From a bacterium (lineage in GTDB: Bacteria; Planctomycetota; UBA1135; UBA2386), in NCBI GenBank assembly GCA_030432695.1, contig JAUILN010000001.1, positions 682,001 through 746,000 on the forward strand: DNA of 64,000 bases. Direction: 5' to 3'. Positions 53,325-62,026 of this stretch are shown one piece after another; the first letter of the stretch is position 1, and the number at the start of each line of letters is the position of its first letter. The notes below the pieces were generated by a model. It did no database searches, was not told the DNA's origin, and saw only the letters and a program-made list of their open reading frames with translations. A program made the position numbers and the translations under genes.

Positions 53325-56079
53325 GTGACGACAATTTGGTGTTCGTCTCCTACTCGCAGCGGAACATGGCATTTCTCGTGGACCATCTGCTGCCCTATCT
53401 GAAGCAGATGGTGCGCCACGAGCAAATCGAGCTCTGGCATGACCAGCTCATCGGCGTCGGCGACAACTGGTATGCCGAGATCGCCGACCGTCTCGAGCAC
53501 GCGAAGGTGGCGATCCTCCTGGTGACGCAGGACTTTCTCGCGTCGGACTTCTGCCAGCTCGAGGAGATTCCGGTGCTGCTCCAGCGCGCACGCCGGGGGA
53601 AACTGAGGGTCCTGCCTCTGTTCGTCGAGCCGTGCGATTGGGAGAACGAGCCGTGGCTGTCGCGGATGAAGATGTGGCCCGACCCGAAGAAGGCGTGGCT
53701 CGAGCACAAGGAGGCGGCGGGGAAGAGGGTGTTGAGCGAGTTCGCCAAAGTGGTCCGGAACGTCGTGACCGCGAGCGTCGAACCAGGTGCAGCGGAGCCG
53801 CTGTTTGACGCGCCGCATCCGACGCACGACTTGCACCGTCTTCCGAAGACGGGATCGCTGCTGTTCGGCCGGCGCGAGGAGCTCCGGCAGCTCGACGCGG
53901 CGTGGGCTGGCGGGGAGACCCAAGTGGTTGCGTTCACCGCGGGCGGCGGCGTTGGAAAGTCGACCCTCGTGCGCGTCTGGGCTGAGATGCTGGCTGAGGA
54001 CGAGTGGCGCGGTGCGCAGCGCGCCTACGCGTGGTCGTTCTACAGCCAGGGAACGGGCCGGCTGACCGACTCGGAGACGTTCTTCAACGACGTGCTCACG
54101 TGGTTCGGGGCGGAGGGCTGGGAAGGTCGCTCGCTGTGGGATCGGGCCGACGCGCTGGTGGAGTGCCTGCAGAGGGAACGCACGCTGCTTCTGCTCGATG
54201 GAGTGGAGCCGATGCAGTCTGGCGAGGAGGTCGACCGCGGCAGTCTGCGCGACCCGGGGCTGCGGACGCTGCTGGAGGAGCTGGCGCGCCAAGGCCACGC
54301 GGGCCTGTGCGTGGTGACGACCCGTGAGCGCCTCGTCGACCTCGACGACGCGGAAGAGCCCGCGGTGCTGCACTGTGGCCTGGACCAGGTCTCGCGCCTC
54401 GCCGGCCGCGCGCTGCTGCGGGTCGACCGCGTCTGCGGCACCGACGCCGAGTTGGAGGCTGCCGTCGCGGACCTGGGTGGCCATGCGCTCGCCGTGGCGT
54501 TGCTAGGGAACCTGCTGCGCCACGGCGGAGGAACGCCGCACGTATCGGGGGCGAAGACCTTGCCTGCGTTGAAGCATCCGGTGAAGGAGGGGGGCCACCC
54601 ACGCCGCGTACTGGACGCGTGGGCGCAGCGCCTCGGCGAGGGGCCGGAGCTCGAGCTGCTGCACCTGGTTGGGCTGTTCGACCGACCCGCCGACGCCGGC
54701 GCGCTACGAGCCGTGGTCGAGGGGGAGGAACAGCGCGGGCTCAACAAGCACCTACGCACGGCAGACTTCGACAGCGTCGTTGCACGGTTGCGAGATGCCG
54801 GGCTCCTCGCGCGAGCGAGTTCGCACGACGACGCAGTCGACACGCACCCGATTGTGCGGGAGCACTTCGGCGCGCGACTGTACGAGCGGCACCCGAAGAG
54901 CTGGGTCGAAGGCCACCGTCGACTCTACCAGCACCTAGTAACCACGACCGAGGAGCGGCCCGATACTCTCGCCGAGCTGCAGCCACTGTTCGCGGCGGTG
55001 GCCCACGGCTGCGCGGCGGGGCTGCACCGGGAGGCGCTCGACTCCGTCTACGACAAGCGCATCGTACGTGGAAAGAGCGATTTCCTGGTGAAGAGGTGGG
55101 GAGCGTTCGCGGCGGATCTGTCTTGCCTGTCGCCGTTCTTCACGGAACGCTGGGATCAGGCTAGGCCGGAACTCACCAATGAGGCCCAGAGCTGGATCGT
55201 TGGGAACGCGGGCTTCCTGCTACGGGGGCTGGGGCGCCTGCGGGATGCGCTCGGACCGCTGCAGGCGGGGCTCGAAGCAGATGTTTGGGCGAAGGATTGG
55301 AAGAATGCTGCGATTGGCGCTGGAAATCTCAGCGAACTCACTTGGCGCTTGGCGAGCTGGCGCAAGCCGAGGCTCGGGCGCGCGAGTCTGTGGGGCACGC
55401 GGATGCAAGCCGCGATGGGCATCGGCGGGTGGTTGCGCGGACCACCCACGCCGGCGCGCTGCACCAGCTTGGCCGCGCGGCGGAGGCGCGGTCATTGTTC
55501 GCCGAGGCCGAGCAGATGCAGGCGGAGCGGCAGCCCACCTACCCGCTGCTCTACTCACTCCCGGGCTACCTGTGCTGCGACCTGCTCCGCGAGGATGGGC
55601 AGGTCGCCGAAGTGCTGCACCGTGCAACACAGACGCTCGAGTGGGCAAGGGAGCAGCGCACGCTTCTCGACATTGCTCTCGACCACCTCAGCCTCGGTCG
55701 AGCACACTTGGCCACTACCCCTCCAGACCTCGACGCCGCGGAACCGAATTTGCGCGCCGCCGTGAGCGGACTGCGCACTGGTGGGCCAACGGATCACATC
55801 CCGCGCGGCTTCCTCGCACGGGCCGCCTTCCACCGCCTCCGCGATGATCTCCCGCTCGCGCACAAAGACCTCGACGCCGCGCAGACCCTCATCCGCCGCG
55901 GCGGCCTGCGCCCGCTCGAAGCAGACCTCGCCCTCGAGCGTGCGCGCTGCTTCCTCGCCCAGGACGACAGGTGTGCTGCACGAGCGAGCCTCAAGCACGC
56001 CCGTGAGCTTATCGAAGCGATGAATTACGGGCGCCGCCTTTCCGAACTCGCCAGACTCGAAGAGGAACTCGCCCCGTGA
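53321..56079 (+). pseudogene. TIR-NTPase-TPR protein, copy 2, with one-base frameshift
   Basis: Paralogue of copy 1 with the same order: TIR (about 5-140; VFVSYSQRN, LIGVGDNWYAEIADRL, SDFCQLEE with Glu81), NTPase with GGGVGKST, and TPR-like C-terminus. ATG at 53321 overlaps the copy 1 stop. At 55340-55342 the frame breaks. The first frame reads GNLSEL and then non-homologous sequence to a stop at 55765; the homologous TPR region continues in the next frame (LALGELAQAEARARE) to 56079. Alignment with copy 1 codons shows exactly one base missing. The truncated product would keep the TIR and NTPase but lose most TPRs. Sequencing error, real mutation or programmed shifting cannot be separated from sequence alone. 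Confidence 0.85.
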
Positions 56080-56287
56080 TTGCCAATAGGCTCGCGTTCG
56101 AATCATCCTCGCGGCTGAGCTTTAGGCGCAGCTCTGCCACCGGGGCGATCTGGGCGCGCAGCGTGATCGACGACAGGTTCGCCATGCTTAGCCGGGGCCG
56201 TCCGCATCGGTCCTGCGTCGCCATGGTGTTGCAGGGTGAGCATGTTTGCCGTGCAGCGTGATGGGGGGCTCCGGTCGGCCGCACCCC
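56080..56287. other. Convergent intergenic region after the TIR island
   Basis: 208 bp between the TIR copy 2 stop and the pelG stop. It is less GC-rich than its surroundings. A minus-strand reading (about 56030-56190) contains a weakly protein-like stretch, ITLRAQIAPVAELRLKLSRE, that could be a gene remnant, but I cannot assign it. No clear terminator hairpin is present. Confidence 0.35.
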
Positions 56288-57631
56288 TCACACATCCCTG
56301 AACGTCAGATACTCCAACCGCTCGAACGCCCTCTCCAACCGCGTCACCGCGAACACCAGCGCCACCAACGCCGCCAGCGCATACCCGAACCCATATCCCG
56401 CCGTCCCGAGCCCCGCCGCCAGCAAACCACCGAGCAGGTTCAAGCCGAGGAACAGTCCTGCACTGCACAGCGCCTCGCGCCTGCGGTCGAAGTAGAGCAG
56501 CACCAGCATCGCGACCAGCAGCAGCACGTGCAGCATCGCGCCGGCGCACAGCGGGCGCAGCACCGCTGCCGCGGCGGGCGGCAGGCCCAAGGCCCACGCC
56601 ATCTCCGGCGCGAACACCAGGCAGCACAGCGTCACGAAGCCCTGCGTCCGCAACAACCGCCCCGCACCAGCCCGCAGACTCTCCACCATCCGCGCGCGGT
56701 GGCGGTGGATCTCGTCGAGCGTCCCGCCCTCCAACACCGCGTCGTAGTAGCCGCGATACGCCTCGTAGAAGCCCGTCTCCAGGTGCACCAGATTGGCCGC
56801 CAGCGCGGGCAGCGTCGTGAGATACGCCACGAACGCGCAGGTGTCGTAGAGCGGGTGGTGACGCAGCAGCAGACCCTCACCCAACCCGTCCCCGAACCAC
56901 AGCACCAGCTTGTCGGCCCAGATGCCCACCGAGTAGGTCGCGCCGATGAGCAGCAGCACGGGGTAACGCTTCAGCGCGCCGAGCACCGCGTAGCTGCGGT
57001 TGGGCGATGCGCTGGTGCCGGCGAGGATCTGCCGCGCCAGCAGCACCAGCGTCGCACCCTGGCCGGCTGCGAAGGCCAGGAGCTGCGTCGCAAGCCGCCC
57101 ATGCGCCCCGGCCACCGTCACCGAAGCGATCGACAGGGCCATGCCGCCGAGGAACGCGGTCATCGCCGCGAAGGGATCGCGGATCACCGTGAGCCACGAC
57201 AGGGCGACCCATTGCAGGCCCACCGCCACCACCAGCACCACGTAGGCGAAGGTCGCGCCGGAGGGCAGGCCCGAGATGCGCGCGAGGACCAACCCGACCA
57301 CCACCAACACCGGCGCGCCGAGCTGGCAGGCGGCAGAGAACGACGCGACCACGCGATCGTGCTGGCCGGCATACAAGAGGTCCGCGACGTGGCGGGTGGT
57401 CGCGGTCTGCAGGCCGCCGACCAGGATCAGGCTCCATACGAAGCCGGCGGTGACCAGCGCGCGGAACTCCGAGGCATCGTCGCCGAGCAGGCCGACGGCC
57501 AGCATCGTCAGCGTGGTGAGGATCCACGGACCGGCGGCGACGAGGCCTGCCGCGGTGAAGATCCTCAGCCCGTTCCACAGGCTCGGTGGCCTGCGGCTCA
57601 GGCGCCTCAGTTCGAAGCCGACGCCGGCCAT
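56288..57631 (-). CDS. pelG: Pel polysaccharide transporter PelG
   Basis: Inner-membrane component of Pel exopolysaccharide synthesis and export, a MOP-superfamily flippase-like protein working with PelF, PelD and PelE. 447 residues with about 12 hydrophobic segments. The N-terminus MAGVGFELRRL is characteristic of PelG. Its start overlaps the end of pelF by 25 bp. It is the last gene of the cluster; the TIR island ends convergently 208 bp beyond. Confidence 0.93.
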   Translation of the reverse strand: MAGVGFELRRLSRRPPSLWNGLRIFTAAGLVAAGPWILTTLTMLAVGLLGDDASEFRALVTAGFVWSLILVGGLQTATTRHVADLLYAGQHDRVVASFSAACQLGAPVLVVVGLVLARISGLPSGATFAYVVLVVAVGLQWVALSWLTVIRDPFAAMTAFLGGMALSIASVTVAGAHGRLATQLLAFAAGQGATLVLLARQILAGTSASPNRSYAVLGALKRYPVLLLIGATYSVGIWADKLVLWFGDGLGEGLLLRHHPLYDTCAFVAYLTTLPALAANLVHLETGFYEAYRGYYDAVLEGGTLDEIHRHRARMVESLRAGAGRLLRTQGFVTLCCLVFAPEMAWALGLPPAAAAVLRPLCAGAMLHVLLLVAMLVLLYFDRRREALCSAGLFLGLNLLGGLLAAGLGTAGYGFGYALAALVALVFAVTRLERAFERLEYLTFRDV

Positions 57632-59157
57632 CGCCTTGCCTCCATGCGTGCGGTGGGTGCGGCGCCGAGCTGCTGGTAGGTCGTGCGGTAGGTGTCGAGC
57701 ATCGCCTGCATGCCGTAGTGGCGCAGGGCGCGTTCGCGCAGGGCGGCACCCATGCGCGCGCGGAGGGCGGGATCGGCGTGCAGGTCGAGCAGGGCCCGGG
57801 CTGTGGCGCCCGGCGAGGCGATGGGGGTCAGCACCCCGCCGCTACCGAGTGCGCGGTCGTCCGGCGTGCGGCCGTGCAGCAGTTCTTCACAGGAGCCGAC
57901 GTCGGTGGTGACCACGGGGATGCCGACCGCGCCGGCCTCGAGGATCACCAGGGGTTGCGCCTCGGAGATGCTCGTCAAGACCAGCACGTCGAGGTCGGCG
58001 AACTCCACGCGCAGGTCGCGGCGGCCCTCGAAGCGCAGCCGCTCACCGAGGCCGAGCGCCTGGGCCAGCTCCTGGCACTGCCGCGCGTAGTCGGGGTCCT
58101 CGTCGGTCGGGCCCATGATCCGGAACACCGCGTCGGGCACCTGGTCGACCACCAGCCTGGCCGCGGTCACCAGCGTGCGCACGTCCTTGATCGGCGTGAC
58201 GCGGCCGGCGAAGCCCACGGTGAACGGCGCATCGGCGGGCCGCTCCTCGGCGCGGCGGCGCGCGGCTTCGGCGAAGGGCTCGAGCGACACGCCGTTGGGC
58301 ACGATGCGCAGCTTCTCGGCGGCGGCGCCGTCGCGGATCTGGTCGAGGCGGTTCTGTTCGTACAGGGTGTAGATGCGCGCGGCGTGGCGGTAGCAGATCC
58401 GACTCAGGGTGCGGAAGTGGCGGTCCCAGGTGTGGCGGAAGTGCGGCGGCCGGGTCTCGGGCAGCACGTCGTCGGTGGAGCTGGTGTCCTTGATCCACTC
58501 CGCGGCGTGGACCTCGATGCGCCGCTCCTTGGCGTAGATGCCGTGCTCGGTGAGCAGCAGCGGGCGGCCGGTCTCCAGCGCGGCGCGCGCGCCGAGCACG
58601 CCCGCGTAGCCGGTGCAGCAGGTGTGGTAGCAGGCGGCGTCCGGCAGCTCGGTGGCGAGCACCCGCAGCAAGGGCGCCATCAGGAAACGCCAGGTCCAGA
58701 CGTGGTCGAGGAACGGCTGGTCGACCGCGCGGTCGCGGTAGTCCTGCTCGGTGGCCTCCCAGTGTTCCGGCGAACGCAGCAGCGCGTCGAGGGTGCCAGG
58801 GGTCCGCAGTGCCTGTGCATGGCCGACGAAGCCGTCGAGCGCATCGTCGCGGTCGTTGGCCAGCCGGTCGACGAGGTCGCCGTAGGCCTGTGCCAGCGCG
58901 CGGTCGAGGCGGGGGCGGCGACGCGGTGGGGCGCGGTCCTCCAGCCACATCTCGCGGCGCACCACCACGTGGTCGGGTACGTCGTACACCGGCGTGGCGT
59001 GACGCTCCGGCGACGCGCCGAGATGGACGTAGCCGAAGTTCTGCTCCGGCATCCCGTGGATCAACTGCTGCACCCAGCTCGACACGCCGCCGGCGACGTA
59101 CGGGTAGGTGCCCTCGAGGAGGAAGCAGACGTCGAGGTCGAGGCCACTGCCGTTCAT
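57607..59157 (-). CDS. pelF: Pel glycosyltransferase PelF (GT4)
   Basis: Cytoplasmic GT4 glycosyltransferase that polymerises the Pel polysaccharide from UDP-sugars. 516 residues, close to the known length of about 507. Typical PelF motifs: VCFLLEGTYPYVAGGVSSWV at the start, LLTEHGIYAKERRIE in the first lobe, RIVPNGVSLEPF and the GT4 donor site FAGRVTPIKDVRTL, then SISEAQPLVILEAGAVGIPVV. ATG at 59157 overlaps the pelE stop (ATGA). PelF needs the PelD/PelE/PelG membrane complex, encoded alongside. Confidence 0.94.
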   Translation of the reverse strand: MNGSGLDLDVCFLLEGTYPYVAGGVSSWVQQLIHGMPEQNFGYVHLGASPERHATPVYDVPDHVVVRREMWLEDRAPPRRRPRLDRALAQAYGDLVDRLANDRDDALDGFVGHAQALRTPGTLDALLRSPEHWEATEQDYRDRAVDQPFLDHVWTWRFLMAPLLRVLATELPDAACYHTCCTGYAGVLGARAALETGRPLLLTEHGIYAKERRIEVHAAEWIKDTSSTDDVLPETRPPHFRHTWDRHFRTLSRICYRHAARIYTLYEQNRLDQIRDGAAAEKLRIVPNGVSLEPFAEAARRRAEERPADAPFTVGFAGRVTPIKDVRTLVTAARLVVDQVPDAVFRIMGPTDEDPDYARQCQELAQALGLGERLRFEGRRDLRVEFADLDVLVLTSISEAQPLVILEAGAVGIPVVTTDVGSCEELLHGRTPDDRALGSGGVLTPIASPGATARALLDLHADPALRARMGAALRERALRHYGMQAMLDTYRTTYQQLGAAPTARMEARRWPASASN

Positions 59158-60164
59158 CCGACCTCCTGCGGCGTGCTCGGCGCGGCGTGCTCGGCCAACG
59201 CCTCGACCCACGGCGGCAGGTCCTTGCCGTGTTCGCGCAGCAGCACCGCCTGGGCCCGCGCCTCGGCGAAGCGCCGCAGGTTCCACAGCGACTCGCAGGT
59301 GGTCAGCGCCGCGTCGGTGTCGACCACCTCGCCGAGCTGCTCGAGGGTGGCGAGCGCGGTCTCGGGATCGCCGCGGTCGAGGCCGGCGGTGGCGCGGGCC
59401 ACGGTCGTCCACAGGTCGTCGAGGCCGGCTTCCCAGGCGCGCTCGGCGTGCTCCGCGGAGCGATCGAGGTGGAAGCGCGCCACCGCGGCGTCGAGCAGGC
59501 CGGAGCGGGCCAGCGCGCGGTGCTCGCGGGCCAGGCGGCGGTGGACGTCGGCGTGGTCGGCGCGCGGGTCGTCGAGTTCGGCGGCGAGCGCGTCGAGACG
59601 GTCCTGGAAGCGGCGGCGCACCCGGTCGACCTCGGCGTAGGCGGCGAGGCGGAGTTCGGGATCGCGGTGGCCGAGCGCGCTCCGCAACAGCTCCAGGTGG
59701 CGCGGCCCGCCGAGCTGCGCGAGCTGGCGCAGCGCGTTGCGGCGGTGGTCGAGGCTGCCGTGGGTCAGGATCTCGTCGAAGCTCCACGCCGGCTCGGCGG
59801 CGGCCTGACGGCGGGTGCGGTCCTTGGCGCGGTTCCGGGCTTCCTCGCGGTGCCGGGCGGCCTCGAAGGCGGCGTGGGCGTCCTGGCCGCGGCCGCCGGG
59901 ACCGGGCGGCAGGCTCCAGCCGAGCAGCACGCCGAACGGCGGCAGCAGGGCGGCCAGCAGCAGCACCAGGTCGCGGTCGGTGGCGGTGGTGCCGGGGCGC
60001 AGCGATGCCGCGCAGCCGGTCGCGCCCACCGCGAGCAGATGCAGCGGCAGCGCCGCGGCGAGTGCGGTGGTTGGGCCGGCCGCGAGCAGCGCCAAGGCCA
60101 GGCCCTCGAGCGCCGCGGCGCCGAGGCCGAGTGCCGGTGCGAGCAGCAGGCGCGGCGGCCTCAC
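59154..60164 (-). CDS. pelE: PelE-like inner-membrane protein
   Basis: A 336-residue protein. Hydrophobic segments at about 5-45 and 70-90 form the membrane part; the remainder (about 110-336) is helical and TPR/HEAT-like (HGSLDHRRNALRQLAQLGG, LDRGDPETALATLEQLGEV). Size and order match PelE (about 330 residues), a partner of PelD that links to PelF and PelG. GTG at 60164 overlaps the pelD stop (GTGA), and its own stop overlaps pelF. Identification rests on position and architecture more than on motifs. Confidence 0.75.
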   Translation of the reverse strand: MRPPRLLLAPALGLGAAALEGLALALLAAGPTTALAAALPLHLLAVGATGCAASLRPGTTATDRDLVLLLAALLPPFGVLLGWSLPPGPGGRGQDAHAAFEAARHREEARNRAKDRTRRQAAAEPAWSFDEILTHGSLDHRRNALRQLAQLGGPRHLELLRSALGHRDPELRLAAYAEVDRVRRRFQDRLDALAAELDDPRADHADVHRRLAREHRALARSGLLDAAVARFHLDRSAEHAERAWEAGLDDLWTTVARATAGLDRGDPETALATLEQLGEVVDTDAALTTCESLWNLRRFAEARAQAVLLREHGKDLPPWVEALAEHAAPSTPQEVG

Positions 60165-62026
60165 GACAGGACCTCCGTGTCGGCGAGCCGGCTGGCGGCA
60201 CCGAAGCCGAGGCCGGGACCGTCGGCCGGAAGCTCGTGCAGGATCCGTTCGATCAGCGGCCGCAGCTCGGTGTTGGCGTCGTCGATCGCGTAGACCTGCA
60301 CGTCGAAGTCGTCGGCCTGCTCCGGGCGGCGCAGCGCGAGGTCCTGCTCGAAGGCGCGGGCGGTCAGGAACGCCTCGCCGGAGTCGACACCCGGCAGCAG
60401 CAGCGCGATCCGGTCGTGGGCCAGCCGGTAGACGGCCGCGGGCTGCTGGAGCCAGGGCGCGGTCGCGGCGAGGCTCTCCTCGAGTGCCGGGTCGCGCTCG
60501 TCCGGCACCCGCAGGCTGGCGATCCACAGCGGGTGGCCGGTGCGGCAGGCGAGGTTCGACTCGATGCGCAGCGCTTGGAGGAAGTCTTCGAGGTCGCCGA
60601 CCTCGGGACGCCGGACGCGCTCGGCGTCGGTCGGTCGCACGCCGAAGACCTCGGCGAGTTCGTCGAGCAGCGGCGTGAGGCCGCGGCGCGCGTGTTCGCG
60701 GTCGATCATCGTCAGGCCGACCCGCAGACCCTCGGCGCCGTCGGGCTGAGCGCGGCGGATGCGGGCGACCAGGCGGCGCGCGGCATGGCCCGCGCCGCGC
60801 CGGTCGGTGCCGGGCAGGACCACCACCAGGCCGTCGGAGACGTCGGTGCGGAACGCCTGGTCGGCGTCGTGCATCAGGGCGGCGACGACCTCGGCGGCCA
60901 GCGCCTCCATGGCTTCGGGACGGTCCTCGAGGCGGATCGCCAGCACCGCGGCCGGCTCGTTCTGCAGGCGCGCGCGGCCCAGCTCGCGGGCCAGCGCCCC
61001 GAGCAGCTGGTCGGTCGAGCCGAGTCGCTCGGCGGGGTCGGCGGCCAGCGCCGCGTTGTTGCCCGACGGCGCGGCCTGCACCGCGAACGCCGCGAGGCCG
61101 GCGAGGATCGAGGTGGTCGCCGAGGTGAAGCGGGTCACCGGCAGCTCGTGGATGCACAGGAGCGCGCGGACCCGGCCGTCGCGGTCGAGCAGCGGCGCGA
61201 CCGCCAGCGGGCCGTCGCCGGCCTGCGGCGCATCGGGCGCGAAGGCGTCGTAGGCGCGGCGGTCGCGCAGCACCGCGGCGACCAGCTCCGAGCGCGCCGC
61301 GGCCTCCTCGAGCTCGACGTGGTGGCGTGGCGAGTTCGCCGGGTGGGTGGGGTCGGTCGACCGCGCGACGCTGATCCGCGGCCGGCCGTGGCGGTCGAGG
61401 CGGATCACCGAGCAGGCCGACGCGCCGCAGTGGGTGGCGACCAGTTCGAGCAGCACGTGGTGGGCGCGGCCCGGGTCGGCACCGTGCAGGTGTTCGGCGG
61501 CGTGGACCAGGTCGCCGAACTGCGCGGTCTGGTCGAGGAGCCGCAGCTTGAGCTTGCGGTTGGTGCCGAGCAGGCGCTCGACCACCAGCGCGCCGCCCTC
61601 ACGGTCGAGGGTGGTCTCGCACAGCCGGTGCCAGAGTTCCAGCCGGCGGGCGAAGCGTTCGTCGTGCAGCCAGCCGAGCAGGAACGCCACCAGCACGAAG
61701 GCCGGGGCGTGGCCGGTGGCGCCGACCTGCAGCAGTGCGGCGGCCGGGGTGTCGACCACCGCACGGTGCAGGAGGCCGCCACACAGCAGCAGGCTGCCGA
61801 GCGACGCCGCGGTGAGGCCGGCGGCGAGACCGCGCAGCGACGCCGCCGGCAGCACCACCAGCCAGTAGGGATGGAAGCGCAGGGCGCTCTGGCCGAACGA
61901 ACCGGTCGCGGTCCACTCGGCGAGCAGCAGGATCGCGAAGCCCACGAGCAGCTCGAGTGCGACCGTGACGACCGGCGAGCGCCGCGGCTCGAGCGAGGCG
62001 CAGGATGCGGGCACCGCTTCGGTCAC
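60161..62026 (-). CDS. pelD: PelD-like c-di-GMP receptor with two GGDEF-like modules
   Basis: Inner-membrane receptor expected to activate Pel synthesis on binding c-di-GMP. 621 residues, longer than the P. aeruginosa protein (about 455). About four membrane segments (20-130) are followed by a GAF-like domain (about 170-310). Two similar degenerate GGDEF-like modules follow, the first starting AVLAIRLEDRPEAM and the second IASLRVPDERDP (RVPD about 506-509). Each shows an RxxD motif like the c-di-GMP inhibitory site, then a VVVLPGTD or ALLLPGVD strand, and neither has GGDEF catalytic residues. GTG at 62026 overlaps the upstream stop (GTGA). Confidence 0.8.
   Translation of the reverse strand: MTEAVPASCASLEPRRSPVVTVALELLVGFAILLLAEWTATGSFGQSALRFHPYWLVVLPAASLRGLAAGLTAASLGSLLLCGGLLHRAVVDTPAAALLQVGATGHAPAFVLVAFLLGWLHDERFARRLELWHRLCETTLDREGGALVVERLLGTNRKLKLRLLDQTAQFGDLVHAAEHLHGADPGRAHHVLLELVATHCGASACSVIRLDRHGRPRISVARSTDPTHPANSPRHHVELEEAAARSELVAAVLRDRRAYDAFAPDAPQAGDGPLAVAPLLDRDGRVRALLCIHELPVTRFTSATTSILAGLAAFAVQAAPSGNNAALAADPAERLGSTDQLLGALARELGRARLQNEPAAVLAIRLEDRPEAMEALAAEVVAALMHDADQAFRTDVSDGLVVVLPGTDRRGAGHAARRLVARIRRAQPDGAEGLRVGLTMIDREHARRGLTPLLDELAEVFGVRPTDAERVRRPEVGDLEDFLQALRIESNLACRTGHPLWIASLRVPDERDPALEESLAATAPWLQQPAAVYRLAHDRIALLLPGVDSGEAFLTARAFEQDLALRRPEQADDFDVQVYAIDDANTELRPLIERILHELPADGPGLGFGAASRLADTEVLS

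Noticed and set aside
56080..56287. Small gene or IS remnant between the TIR island and pelG
   Set aside because: The weakly protein-like minus-strand stretch has no start signal or family I recognise, and the overlapping plus-strand frame is equally open. Noted only as an intergenic region.
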